Notes under the pieces: model-generated
The model's input: only the letters and a program-made list of their open reading frames with translations
What the model was told of the DNA's origin: nothing
The model's database searches: none
Made by a program: the position numbers and the translations under genes
Shown: one piece after another, positions 1 through 9,100 of the stretch
Layout: the number at the start of each line of letters is the position of its first letter
How positions within the stretch are numbered: the stretch's first letter is position 1
DNA from: an uncultured Muribaculaceae bacterium
GTDB lineage: Bacteria > Bacteroidota > Bacteroidia > Bacteroidales > Muribaculaceae
Direction: 5' to 3'
Assembly (NCBI GenBank): GCA_910583525.1
Contig: CAJTXL010000014.1
Coordinates: forward strand, 13,448 to 77,447
Length of the DNA stretch: 64,000 bases

Positions 1-1425
1 TGAGGTTTTGAATAGGTCTTTTATACGTTCGGTAAGGACCAACGCGCCGTTTTGGTCGAAAAGACCAGCGTCGCCCGTGCGGAACCATCCGTCGGCGGTG
101 AACGCTTTTGCGTTTTCGTCGGGTCGCCGGTAGTATCCGCTCATCACGGTCGGGCCTTTTACGAGTATTTCGTTGTTTTCGCCGATTTTCACATCTACGC
201 CTGGCAGCGGCACGCCGATAGTACCTATTATATAATCTAAATCGGGGAAACAGCTTACGGTGGCTGTGGTTTCCGACAATCCGTATCCGATGACGATGTT
301 TATGCCTATTGCATGCAGAAATTCAACAATATTGGCCGACAAGGGTGCTCCGGCGGTAGGAAAGAAGCGCCCGTTGTCGAGGCCGGCTGCATGGCGCACC
401 ATCGAAAAAACGCGTTTGTTGAAGAATTGATACTGCTTTTCGAGCCACCAAGGGGCTTTCAGGCCGAGGCGTGCATATTCGAGATTGCGTTTAGCTCCGA
501 CTTTCAGGGCGCGTGTTACCAGGGCTTTCTGCAAGCCTTTCATGTGTCCGATTTTGTCCTGGACCGCCGAATATACTTTTTCCCAGAACCTTGGCACGCT
601 GCACATGCACGTCGGTTTTGCAAGCGGCAGGGCATCCTGTATCTGTTTCGGGTTCGGATTGATGGCCACGTGCATGCCCATCGACAGACAGAAGTATGTC
701 CACGCTTTTTCAAATATATGGCTCAGCGGCAGGAAGCATACAGAAGTGTCTTTGTCCGACAGGGTTCCGTCGAAACGGGCTTTGTGCATGTCGAGAGCAG
801 CGTTGAAGCAGCTGTGCGGCAGTACGGCACCTTTGGGTTCACCGGTTGTGCCGGATGTATAGATGAGGGTGGCAATGTCTTCCGGCAAGGCGTCGGCCGT
901 ACGAAGGTCTACTTCGGCCCGGCATGCCGCCGAAGCTACGGCTCCTAATTCGAGCACTTCGGAGAAGCGCAATGTGGTGGTGTCGTTTGCGTCGAATTTG
1001 ATACCTGGGTCGATGGTGACTATTTTTTCGAGCGACGGGCAGTTGGCCGCAATGGTGCGCACGGCGCGGTAATGCGACTGCGAGCCGGCTACTATTATTC
1101 GCGCTCCGGCATCCTTTATGATATATTCTATCTGTTCGGGACTTGAAGTGGCATATATCGATACCGGCACGGCGCGGTTGCGGTAGCACCCGAAATCGGT
1201 AATGAGTATTTCCGGGCAATTGTGGGCTATTATTGCAACCATATCGGCCGGAGCGATGCCCAGTATTTCAAGGGCATAGGCCATGTGGTCGACAGATGTG
1301 CGCAGCTCACCCCATGAGGTTCCTATACACTTTTTGTTTTCAACGTCGATGACGCTGAAAGCTTCTCGTGAAGAGCCGTAGGTTTTCTCTTGAAGGCTTA
1401 TCAGGTTGGTGAGAATATTTCGCAT
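1..1425 (-). CDS. Long-chain acyl-CoA synthetase (AMP-binding), partial
   Basis: Activates fatty acids to acyl-CoA through an acyl-adenylate (ANL superfamily). The gene runs leftward off the window edge, so 475 codons are present and the C-terminus is missing; relatives have about 550-610 residues. Translating the minus strand from the ATG at 1423-1425 gives MRNILTNLISLQEKTYGSS, then the P-loop IYTSGTTGEPKG, the GYGLSETTA motif, and GWFRTGDAG with ERIKDLFKTS close to the truncation point. These are the standard adenylation motifs, all intact. A TACCTTTG -7 element lies 29 bases upstream of the start. It is a single gene facing away from the DUF4491 gene. Substrate chain length cannot be read from sequence. 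The family call is secure. Confidence 0.93.
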   Translation of the reverse strand, partial: MRNILTNLISLQEKTYGSSREAFSVIDVENKKCIGTSWGELRTSVDHMAYALEILGIAPADMVAIIAHNCPEILITDFGCYRNRAVPVSIYATSSPEQIEYIIKDAGARIIVAGSQSHYRAVRTIAANCPSLEKIVTIDPGIKFDANDTTTLRFSEVLELGAVASAACRAEVDLRTADALPEDIATLIYTSGTTGEPKGAVLPHSCFNAALDMHKARFDGTLSDKDTSVCFLPLSHIFEKAWTYFCLSMGMHVAINPNPKQIQDALPLAKPTCMCSVPRFWEKVYSAVQDKIGHMKGLQKALVTRALKVGAKRNLEYARLGLKAPWWLEKQYQFFNKRVFSMVRHAAGLDNGRFFPTAGAPLSANIVEFLHAIGINIVIGYGLSETTATVSCFPDLDYIIGTIGVPLPGVDVKIGENNEILVKGPTVMSGYYRRPDENAKAFTADGWFRTGDAGLFDQNGALVLTERIKDLFKTS

Positions 1426-1453
1426 CTTGAGGGTTTTCTACGTTTGTATTGCG

Positions 1454-1461
1454 CAAAGGTA
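1454..1461 (-). promoter_or_regulatory. Bacteroidetes -7 promoter element for the acyl-CoA synthetase
   Basis: The plus strand reads CAAAGGTA, which is TACCTTTG on the minus strand and matches the Bacteroidetes -7 consensus TAnnTTTG. The expected start of transcription is near 1450, leaving a leader of about 25 bases. The nearest TTTG (-33) is 23 bases further out, slightly too far, so the upstream half is weak. Confidence 0.6.
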
Positions 1462-1618
1462 CTATCTTTACACTTCATATTTAACAAAATAGGAGCGCAA
1501 AGTGACGTGCGGTTAACAAATGTTTCCAACTGCCGATGCCCGTTGTTAATAAATGCTAACAATCTGTTGTGCCCCGGAATATGTTTTTCGTGTTTGCCGC
1601 ATGACGTCGAAAAATGAT

Positions 1619-1626
1619 TAAATTTG
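1619..1626 (+). promoter_or_regulatory. -7 element abutting the DUF4491 start codon
   Basis: TAAATTTG ends four bases before the ATG at 1631. With the usual spacing, transcription would begin at about 1630, giving a leaderless mRNA. A TTTG at 1593-1596 could be the -33 element, with a long 22-base spacer. Confidence 0.5.
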
Positions 1627-1630
1627 CATC

Positions 1631-1969
1631 ATGATAAGCGAATTTCTATCTCAATGGCATTTGGAAGGGCTTGTGGTAGGCCTTGCCACCTTTCTTATAA
1701 TAGGAGTTTTTCATCCGGTAGTCATTAAATGCGAATACTATTTCGGCGTTCGCTGCTGGTGGTGGTTCCTGGTGCTTGGCATTGCCATGTGTGTGGTGTC
1801 GGTGATTGTAGACGATACCATATGTTCTATACTTTCGGGAGTCGTGGCTTTTTCGTCGTTTTGGACAATAAAAGAAATATTTGAACAGCGCGACCGTGTA
1901 CGCAAGGGTTGGTTTCCGGCCAATCCGAAACGAGTCAACGGCGGTTCCTCAACTGCCAAAAAGCAATAG
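1631..1969 (+). CDS. DUF4491 family small membrane protein
   Basis: A 112-residue protein of unknown function that matches my recollection of the DUF4491 family, common in Bacteroidales. Hydrophobic segments at about residues 12-32, 43-62 and 64-78 suggest three membrane passes. A charged C-terminal tail follows (EQRDRVRKGW, ending in KK) and is probably cytoplasmic. Segments such as GVFHPVVIKCEYYFG and the CWWWF cluster stand out. It is transcribed alone and its last 35 bases overlap, tail to tail, the 3' end of the RNA methyltransferase gene. A -7 element directly before the ATG supports this start. No function is assigned. Confidence 0.8.
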   Translation: MISEFLSQWHLEGLVVGLATFLIIGVFHPVVIKCEYYFGVRCWWWFLVLGIAMCVVSVIVDDTICSILSGVVAFSSFWTIKEIFEQRDRVRKGWFPANPKRVNGGSSTAKKQ

Positions 1970-2735
1970 CCGATGCTGCGGCTACATTGAGTGAGTCTAC
2001 GCCGTGGCTCATAGGTATGCGAGCTACATAATCTGCATCTTTTATCGCATTGTCGGCCAGTCCGTCGCCTTCGGTGCCGAGCACAATGGCAAGTTTCTGT
2101 TCGTTGCAAAGTGTTTCATCGTCGATGCTTACAGAATCGTTGCGGAGAGCCATCGCAACGGTTTTAAAGCCAAGCCGGCGCAGATTGTCGTACCCGCCGT
2201 CGAGCCATGCCCATGGAACGAGGAACACGCTGCCCATAGATACTCTGACGGCGCGGCGGTTAAGAGGGTCGCACGATGTGCGTGAGAGCAATACGGCATC
2301 GATGCCTAAAGCCGCGGCCGAACGGAATATAGCTCCTATGTTGGTGGTGTCGACAACGCCGTCGATTACTGCGACACGCTTGGCGCCGTCGAGAACGTCT
2401 TCCAATGGTCTTTCTGCCGGGCGTTTCATGGCGCAGAGCACTCCACGAGTGAGTGTATAGCCGGTGAGTGCCGACAAGATGCCTCGTCTGCCTGTGTAGA
2501 CGGGTATGTCGGGGCAGCGGTCTATTATGCCTGCGGCGTCGCCTGTTATATGCCGCTCTTCGCAGAGCAGCGATACGGGTTGAAGACCTGCATCAAGAGC
2601 TGTGTTTATCACTTTTGGGCTTTCGGCAATGAATACTGCCTCGGCCGGATTAAGCCGCATGCGCAGTTGTGCCTCTGTCAGCGAGGCGAACACTTCGATG
2701 CCGGGGTGCTGTAGCGTATCGACACGTATAATCAT
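1935..2735 (-). CDS. TrmH/SpoU-family RNA 2'-O-ribose methyltransferase
   Basis: Transfers a methyl group from S-adenosylmethionine to a ribose 2'-OH in rRNA or tRNA; the enzyme is cytoplasmic. At 266 residues it has an N-terminal substrate-binding part (about 1-105) and a C-terminal SPOUT knot. The three SpoU motifs are visible: the DTTNIGAIFRSAAALG stretch (motif 1, about residue 130), VLGTEGDGL (motif 2) and IPMSHGVDSLNVAAASAI (motif 3) near the C-terminus. It begins four bases inside the end of the TPR gene (ATGA overlap), so translation is coupled, and it closes the dnaE-led run. The exact target nucleotide (RlmB-like G2251 or another) cannot be told. Confidence 0.88.
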   Translation of the reverse strand: MIIRVDTLQHPGIEVFASLTEAQLRMRLNPAEAVFIAESPKVINTALDAGLQPVSLLCEERHITGDAAGIIDRCPDIPVYTGRRGILSALTGYTLTRGVLCAMKRPAERPLEDVLDGAKRVAVIDGVVDTTNIGAIFRSAAALGIDAVLLSRTSCDPLNRRAVRVSMGSVFLVPWAWLDGGYDNLRRLGFKTVAMALRNDSVSIDDETLCNEQKLAIVLGTEGDGLADNAIKDADYVARIPMSHGVDSLNVAAASAIAFWQLRNRR

Positions 2736-2998
2736 GGGTTCAGCAAGTCTTTGTTGAAGAAATCCATCACTTGCCGGGCCTGTTCGAGGGCTACTGAAGC
2801 CTCAGATGTAGGGTCGATGGCTGCCGCTTTTTCGTAAAGGCTTATGGCATCGGTCTTACGGCCCCTCTTCCATGCTATGCGCCCTTCCATATATATTGCC
2901 CAGGCATCGTCGGCCGGTGCCTGTGAAAGAAGCGACAGCGCCTGTTCGAGAAGGTTTTGGTCGAACAGGCTCCGCACTTTATTTTTATCGTAGCACAT
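2732..2998 (-). CDS. Small TPR-like protein
   Basis: An 88-residue protein that is almost entirely helical and reads as one and a half to two tetratricopeptide repeats. The region around AWAIYMEGRIAWKRGRKTDA and ISLYEKAAAIDPTS has the W/G/Y/A spacing of a TPR. There is no signal peptide. It lies 14 bases after the DUF4831 gene and overlaps the methyltransferase start by 4 bases, so it belongs to that transcript. TPRs of this size usually mediate protein contacts, but no partner can be named. Confidence 0.75.
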   Translation of the reverse strand: MCYDKNKVRSLFDQNLLEQALSLLSQAPADDAWAIYMEGRIAWKRGRKTDAISLYEKAAAIDPTSEASVALEQARQVMDFFNKDLLNP

Positions 2999-3012
2999 AT
3001 ATTATCCCCATC

Positions 3013-4107
3013 TTATTCAGCAGCCATCGGAGCCAATTCGAGCGCGGCGCCGGTTGTCGGGTCGAATATTAGAGAATACGGTTCTTTTTTGTCGGTGAAC
3101 AATGCCGGGTTTAATCCGAATACCACTCCGAGCTGCGCGACGGGCACTTCGGCAGATGCTATTTTCTTGCCGCCGTAGCTTATCGATATTTCAGCCCGTC
3201 CGGGTATGCGGTATGCCACGCCGCCTTTGGGGAATGTTTTCGGTTCGCCTTTTTCGGTAATCGGCAGTGTGCCTGTTTCAAGAATACGGAAATCGAGGCT
3301 TATCGGCGCTCCGGCGAGATTGTCGGCTTCTATGATGCCGTCGACGGCCGAGAGACGTGCGATTGTTTTGGCGGAGACTTCGGCCGAGTCGGGGATGAAG
3401 CTGACTTTTTCGACCACGGTGCGCGACGAATGTGTGCCTGCGAACATTGCCGTAAGAGCGGCCTCCTGTGCCGCGAGGTTGTCAAGGACGAGCTGCATGG
3501 CTTTGCCGTCGGCCGGAGGATTGTCGGCTTGTCCCGACAGGATGTCTGAACGTGTCTCGCGCAGTTCGAATATGCGCTGGGCTGCCAATTCGGCCTTTTT
3601 CGAGGCTGATGCGCTACGCGCCATGTCCTGTGTAACGGCTTGGCGTGCAGCCGGGCCCTCGAGAGGCGACGGTGCAGCTTCTTTCGGTGCCGGTATTGCC
3701 GGCGCGGTCGTTTCGGCGCCCTTGTCGGAGTTGATGGCGAGAGGAATGTTGTCGGCCGACAAAGTCATGAATGCCGATGTGCCGTTTTTGAACTGTGCAA
3801 GCCATTTGTTTTCAGTGTCGGCGATGCCACGTGGGACTATCACTACGTCGGTCAGTTCTGCCGATACGGCATCTTTTGTCACGGCGTTGTTTATTCCGAG
3901 ATGCCGGCGTGCGTAGTTGTAGAACTCGCCCGGATGCTCTTCGTCGAGACGAGCTTCGAGGTAGATGTCGAAGCCGGTGAGCGGAAGAGTGTACACCAGG
4001 CCGTATTCCGACGTTTTGCCGGCGTTGAGCCGCTGCGAGTTTTGTGCACAGGCCATCTGTGGAGTAAGTGCCACGATGGCGGTTATTGCTAAAATTTTGG
4101 CTTTCAT
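3013..4107 (-). CDS. DUF4831 family exported protein
   Basis: A 364-residue protein of unknown function. A signal peptide is clear: MKAKILAITAIVALTPQMACAQN, with likely cleavage after ACA. It is followed by a LYTLPLTGFDIYLEARLDEE stretch typical of DUF4831 proteins of Bacteroidales. The middle (about residues 135-190) is rich in Ala, Pro and Glu and may be a linker or coiled-coil region. The C-terminal third looks like beta-rich domains. It overlaps the nnr stop by four bases (ATGA), so the two are co-translated, although a periplasmic protein and a cytoplasmic metabolite-repair enzyme have no obvious functional link. Family named from memory. Confidence 0.78.
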   Translation of the reverse strand: MKAKILAITAIVALTPQMACAQNSQRLNAGKTSEYGLVYTLPLTGFDIYLEARLDEEHPGEFYNYARRHLGINNAVTKDAVSAELTDVVIVPRGIADTENKWLAQFKNGTSAFMTLSADNIPLAINSDKGAETTAPAIPAPKEAAPSPLEGPAARQAVTQDMARSASASKKAELAAQRIFELRETRSDILSGQADNPPADGKAMQLVLDNLAAQEAALTAMFAGTHSSRTVVEKVSFIPDSAEVSAKTIARLSAVDGIIEADNLAGAPISLDFRILETGTLPITEKGEPKTFPKGGVAYRIPGRAEISISYGGKKIASAEVPVAQLGVVFGLNPALFTDKKEPYSLIFDPTTGAALELAPMAAE

Positions 4108-5723
4108 TGGCGATGTGGTGTTGTCGCACCGGATTGGCGCGGATTGAGAATAGAGTCTATTGCCGGGCCTATGGCATCGGCTATGTCTTCGGCTGTGGTG
4201 CCTTGTATCCCGTTGATACGTGCCGCTATGCGCCCGGCGATGCCGTGTATGTAGACGGCTGCTACGGCTGCCACTTCGGGCATCATCTTCTGTGCCACAA
4301 ATCCGGCCATCAGTCCCGTAAGGACGTCACCGCTACCTGCCGTGGCAAGAGCCTCCGTACCTGACGAGTTTACGACTATGGAGCCGTCGGGCCATATGGT
4401 GAGGGTATAATGGCCTTTGAGCACTATTATGATTTTGTGCCTGGCGGCCATTTCCAAAGCCTTGAGGACACGCGACGCGTGCGAGCTTTGCGCCCCGAAG
4501 AGGCGGTCGAACTCGCCTGCGTGCGGCGTGATGATTGAGCGTGCCGGAATGAAGTCTATCATCGATGGCTTGACGGTGAGGCAGTTCAGCGCGTCGGCAT
4601 CGAGTATCAGCGGTTTGCCTGCGGCAAAACACGATTTCAGGAATATTTCAAGTCCACGGACTGTGTCATCGGAACGTCCGATGCCGGGTCCGACGGCTAC
4701 GCCGAGGCATTGGCGCGGGTTTTCAAAGCGTCGGATGTCGTCGGCTCCGCCGTCGGTAGTGAACATTGCCGACGGTACCGACGACTGCATGACGAAAAAG
4801 CCGCATCGAGGCCCGTGGCAGATGACACGTCCGCATCCCGAACGTGTGGCCGCGCGCGTGGCAAGGACGGCTGCGCCGAGCATGCCGTAGCTTCCGGCGA
4901 AAATCAGGGCATCGCCCAAATCGGCTTTCGATGCGAAGGACGGTCGTGTCGGGAGTACCGTGCGGACGGCTTTTGCATCGATTATACGCGTAGAGCAGCG
5001 GATTGAGTTGATTGCCTCTTCATCGAACGGCACGTCGATGGTCTTCCATCGGCCTATCAGTTCGGCGTTTTCAGGCATGAAGAACGACAAAGTCGGTCCG
5101 ACGAGCGTGAGAGTGAGGTCGGCATGCACGATGTTGCGGTTTATCATGCCTACTCCGAGGTCGGTAACCATGCCCGAAGGCAGGTCGATGGATATCACTC
5201 TCGCGCCTTGCTCGTTGATGTGCCTTGCCACGGCCTGGTAGCCTCCGCGCAGAGGCTTTTTGTATTCGCTTCCGAATATGCCGTCCACCACGATTGTGCG
5301 CCTGTCCATTTCGGGCATCGTGAAGCCGGGGCCGGGATTGATTACCTCTTCAAGGAAATCCTCGCCCGAGAGCGCTATGAATTTGTCGCGTGCGGCCACT
5401 GTGTCGGGCGACAACATTTCGCCGCCGATGTTGAAGAGCACTACCCGAGCCAAGCATCCCTGCCGATGCAGTGCAGAGGCGGTAGCGAGGGCGTATGCGC
5501 CGCAGATGCCGTCGCCTGCGAATACCAACACTTTTGCCGACGACTTTCCGCGCATGGCCATGACTTCGGCGGCGACCTGTTCGGCCACGGCTTCAACGAA
5601 GGCCTCGCGCCTCTGCATCCAGAAGGCTTGCCTCTGCTTGTCGAGTTCGGCTATCTGGTCGAGCTTTCCGATGGTGAGGTCGATGATGTGCTCGATGTCG
5701 GCAGGTGTGTAGATATTCTTCAT
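4104..5723 (-). CDS. nnr: Bifunctional NAD(P)H-hydrate repair enzyme Nnr
   Basis: Repairs damaged NADH/NADPH hydrates: the N-terminal half (about 1-225) is the epimerase fold and the C-terminal half (about 245-525) the ADP-dependent (S)-NAD(P)HX dehydratase. The 539-residue length is normal for the fusion. The dehydratase half is well preserved: AVGPGIG, ITPHAGEFDRLFG, and GSGDVLTGLMAG with the catalytic Asp. The epimerase half is divergent: where relatives carry a GNNGGDG-type nucleotide loop, this protein has GDGICGAYAL near residue 70, while the later VDGIFGS Asp is kept. It lies 12 bases after trxA and overlaps DUF4831 by four bases. The dehydratase activity is likely; the epimerase activity is uncertain. 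Confidence 0.9.
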   Translation of the reverse strand: MKNIYTPADIEHIIDLTIGKLDQIAELDKQRQAFWMQRREAFVEAVAEQVAAEVMAMRGKSSAKVLVFAGDGICGAYALATASALHRQGCLARVVLFNIGGEMLSPDTVAARDKFIALSGEDFLEEVINPGPGFTMPEMDRRTIVVDGIFGSEYKKPLRGGYQAVARHINEQGARVISIDLPSGMVTDLGVGMINRNIVHADLTLTLVGPTLSFFMPENAELIGRWKTIDVPFDEEAINSIRCSTRIIDAKAVRTVLPTRPSFASKADLGDALIFAGSYGMLGAAVLATRAATRSGCGRVICHGPRCGFFVMQSSVPSAMFTTDGGADDIRRFENPRQCLGVAVGPGIGRSDDTVRGLEIFLKSCFAAGKPLILDADALNCLTVKPSMIDFIPARSIITPHAGEFDRLFGAQSSHASRVLKALEMAARHKIIIVLKGHYTLTIWPDGSIVVNSSGTEALATAGSGDVLTGLMAGFVAQKMMPEVAAVAAVYIHGIAGRIAARINGIQGTTAEDIADAIGPAIDSILNPRQSGATTPHRQ

Positions 5724-5735
5724 GTCGTTTTATTG

Positions 5736-6059
5736 TCAGCGAGCCAGCAGTTCGTCTATCTTTGCGCGGATGGCTTCGGCCTTCTGTCCGCCGACAAGCC
5801 GTAGGTCGGTTTTCACTCCGTCTTTGAAGAACAGGAGCGTAGGGAGGCTTCGCACTCCGTTCTCAGTGCAGAAATCCGATTCTTCGTCGACGTTGTATTT
5901 GCCTACGATTGCACGGCCTTCATATTCGGCCGCTATCTGGTCGATTACAGGAGCCATTGCCATACAGGGGCCGCACCATGTGGCCCAAAAATCTATTACT
6001 ACGGCTTGTCCGCTTGCTATGGTTTCTTTGACATTGGAGTCGGTGAATGTAAATGCCAT
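5736..6059 (-). CDS. trxA: Thioredoxin
   Basis: A 107-residue single-domain thioredoxin with the active-site WCGPC (redox cysteines about residues 29 and 32) and the cis-proline in RSLPT about 40 residues later. It has no signal peptide, so it works as a cytoplasmic disulfide reductase supplied by thioredoxin reductase. It sits 56 bases after dnaE and 12 bases before nnr in the same direction. The start MAFTFTDSN gives the usual length. Confidence 0.95.
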   Translation of the reverse strand: MAFTFTDSNVKETIASGQAVVIDFWATWCGPCMAMAPVIDQIAAEYEGRAIVGKYNVDEESDFCTENGVRSLPTLLFFKDGVKTDLRLVGGQKAEAIRAKIDELLAR

Positions 6060-6115
6060 TTAAGTTGGTGTGTTGAGGGTTGGTTATATGATTATTCTGA
6101 ATTTGTTATAAAAGA

Positions 6116-9100
6116 TTATGCGACTGGGGAGTGTCGTTTGATATTATAGTCGATGTTCAAGTCGTCGAGCGTCTGCAGGAATTGCCGCGACAGTTTTGCT
6201 TTCAGCGACGTTGAGAAGTTGAGTTTGCGTCCGATGTCGGAGGCATAGATGACTATCGACAGGGGCACCGGGGGTGTCTCGCCGTTGGCGGTCTCGCCCG
6301 TATTGGCCGGGTCGTCGAGCAGTTCCATGACCTGGGATATCTGTCCGGGGTTGACTTTCAGTGTTATTTCTTCTATGAGCTTACCGCGCAATCCGTCGAG
6401 CGGAAGAATGCGTTCGAGGTTGAAACGCAGGTTTGTGGCTCCTGTGGTACGGTTTGTCACCTGCCTGAACGAGCCTATGACGCATACCGCTGTGCCGGGC
6501 ACGCAGAGATGCCCGAATTCGGCTTTCTGTTTCTCGAAAATGGCGAAGTCGGTAGCGCCCGAGTAGTCTTCCACTTTCACGATGTTCATTGTTCCGGCAT
6601 TCGTTTTTCGTTCTTCGACGCCGACAACCATTCCGGCGAACACTATGGGCGTCGGTGTCGGAGCCGTTATGTCGTTTTTTTCTGCGGCTGTTGTTTCGAT
6701 GCCGTGGTTTACTTCAAGCCAATACGGGTCGAGCGGATGAGCCGACAGGTACATTCCTACAAGGTCGCGCTCTTTGTTTAGTTTTACCAATGGGTCCCAT
6801 GAGGGCACCGACGGTATTTTCGGGCGGCTCGAAGCCATTATTTCATCGTCGTCGAATCCGAACAGCGAAGTCTCCGACATTTTTGCCTCGTTTTGCCGTT
6901 GAGCTCCATATCGCAGCAGTTGTTCGGCGACGGTTTCGCCCCGTTTGCCCACTTCTGCCGAGAGGTCTTCGCGTTTGATGCCTTCGAAGCAGTCGAAAGC
7001 GCCGGCGAGCATCAGATTGTCGAATACGCGTCGGTTCATGGCCGTTGCCGGCACACGCTCTACAAAATCGTAGATGTCTTTGAATTTTCCGCCTTTGCTG
7101 CGAGTGTCTATGATTGTACGCACCACGTCGGGTCCGATGCCTTTTATGGCGGTAAGACCGAAACGGATGGTATTGGGCGGCGTTACGCTGAATGTAGCGA
7201 ATGATTCGTTTATGTCGGGGCCTTTTACGTCAAGGCCCATTGCCTTGCACTCGTCCATATAGAACGAGAGCTTGTTGATGTCGTCGAGGTTTCGGCTCAG
7301 CACAGCCGCCATGAATTCTGCCGGATAGTTGGCTTTCAGGTATCCGGTCTGGAACGCCACCCAGCTGTAGCATGTGGCATGGCTTTTGTTGAAAGCGTAG
7401 GATGCGAATTTTTCCCACTCCGACCATATTTTTTCGAGCACTTCTTTTTTGTGCCCGTTTTTCTGTCCGCCTTCAAAGAAGAGGTCTTTTAGCTCGTTCA
7501 TCTTGGCAATGAGCTTCTTACCCATCGCTTTACGCAGCGTGTCGCTTTGACCACGGGTGAAGTTTGCCAGCTGTCTTGACAGCAGCATGACCTGTTCCTG
7601 GTATACGGTGATGCCGTAAGTGTCTTTTAGATACACTTCCATCTCGGGGATGTCGTAGATGATAGGCTCTTTGCCATGCTTGCGCGCAATGAAGCTCGGG
7701 ATGTTCTCCATCGGGCCCGGACGGTAGAGGGCGTTCATGGCTATGAGGTCTTCGAATACGCTCGGCTTCAGTTCCCTCAGATAACGTTGCATGCCGGGCG
7801 ACTCGAACTGGAATGTGCCTACGGTTGCTCCGCGGCTGTAAAGGTCGTATGTCTTGGGGTCGTCGATGGGTATGCTGTCGATGTCAAGGTCGATGCCGTA
7901 GGAATGCTTGATGTTGGCTACGGCGTCGCGGATTATCGACAGGGTCTTCAATCCGAGGAAGTCCATCTTGATTAGCCCCGTGTCTTCAATCACGCGGCCT
8001 TCGTATTGAGTCACGAGTATACGGTCGCCGTTTTTGTCGGCTGCGGTGCTGACGGGTACCCAGTCTGTGACATCGTCGCGGCATATTATGACACCGCAGG
8101 CATGTACGCCTACGTTGCGGATTGTGCCTTCGAGCTTGTCGGCAAAGTTCATTATCTCGTTTACGGCCGGGTCGCGGTCCATTTCTACTTTGAACTCGGG
8201 CACATAGTTTATGCAGTTCGACACCGTCTGTTTCAGTTCTTTTTCCGGGTTCGACGGGTCGTTGGGCATATGCCGCGGTATGAGTTTTGTGAGGGCGTTC
8301 GAAGCAGGTATGGGGTAGTTCATCACACGAGCCACGTCCTTTATTGCCGATTTGGCGGCCATGGTACCGTAGGTTATGATATGAGCCACGTTTGCCGCTC
8401 CGTAGTGCTCGGTGACATAGTTGAGCACAGTTTCGCGACCGTCATCATCGAAGTCGACATCGATATCGGGGAGCGAAATACGGTCGGGGTTGAGGAAACG
8501 TTCGAAAAGGAGGTCGTATTTCAAAGGGTCGATTTGCGTGATGCCGAGGCAATATGCGACTACGGAACCTGCGGCAGACCCACGGCCGGGACCTATGCTG
8601 ACACCCATCTGGCGACCTACGCGGATGAAGTCTTCCACAATCAGGAAGTATCCGGGAAAGCCCATGGTCTTCATTATGTGCAGTTCGAAGCGTATGCGGT
8701 CGTCGATTTCCTTGTCGAGAGGCATTTCATAGCGCTTTGCGGCACCTTCGTAAGTGATTTTGCGCAGGTAGTCGGCTTCGAATTTGATGCGGTATAGTTT
8801 TTCGTAACCGCCAAGACGTGCGATTTTTTTGTGAGCTTCTTCTTCCGACATCACCACATTGCCGTTTTCGTCTTGGGTGAATTCGTCGAAAAGTTCCTTT
8901 TCGGAGATACGCTGCCGGTATTCTTCTTCAGTGCCGAAATCGGCCGGGATGGCGAAGTTTGGCATGATTGGTGCGTGGTCGATGTCGTATTCCTCGACTT
9001 TTTCGGCTATTTCGAGTGTGTTGGCAAGCGCTTCGGGCATGTCGGAGAAAGCCTGCTCCATCTCGGAGGTTGTTTTGAACCATTCCTGTTTGGAATAGAG

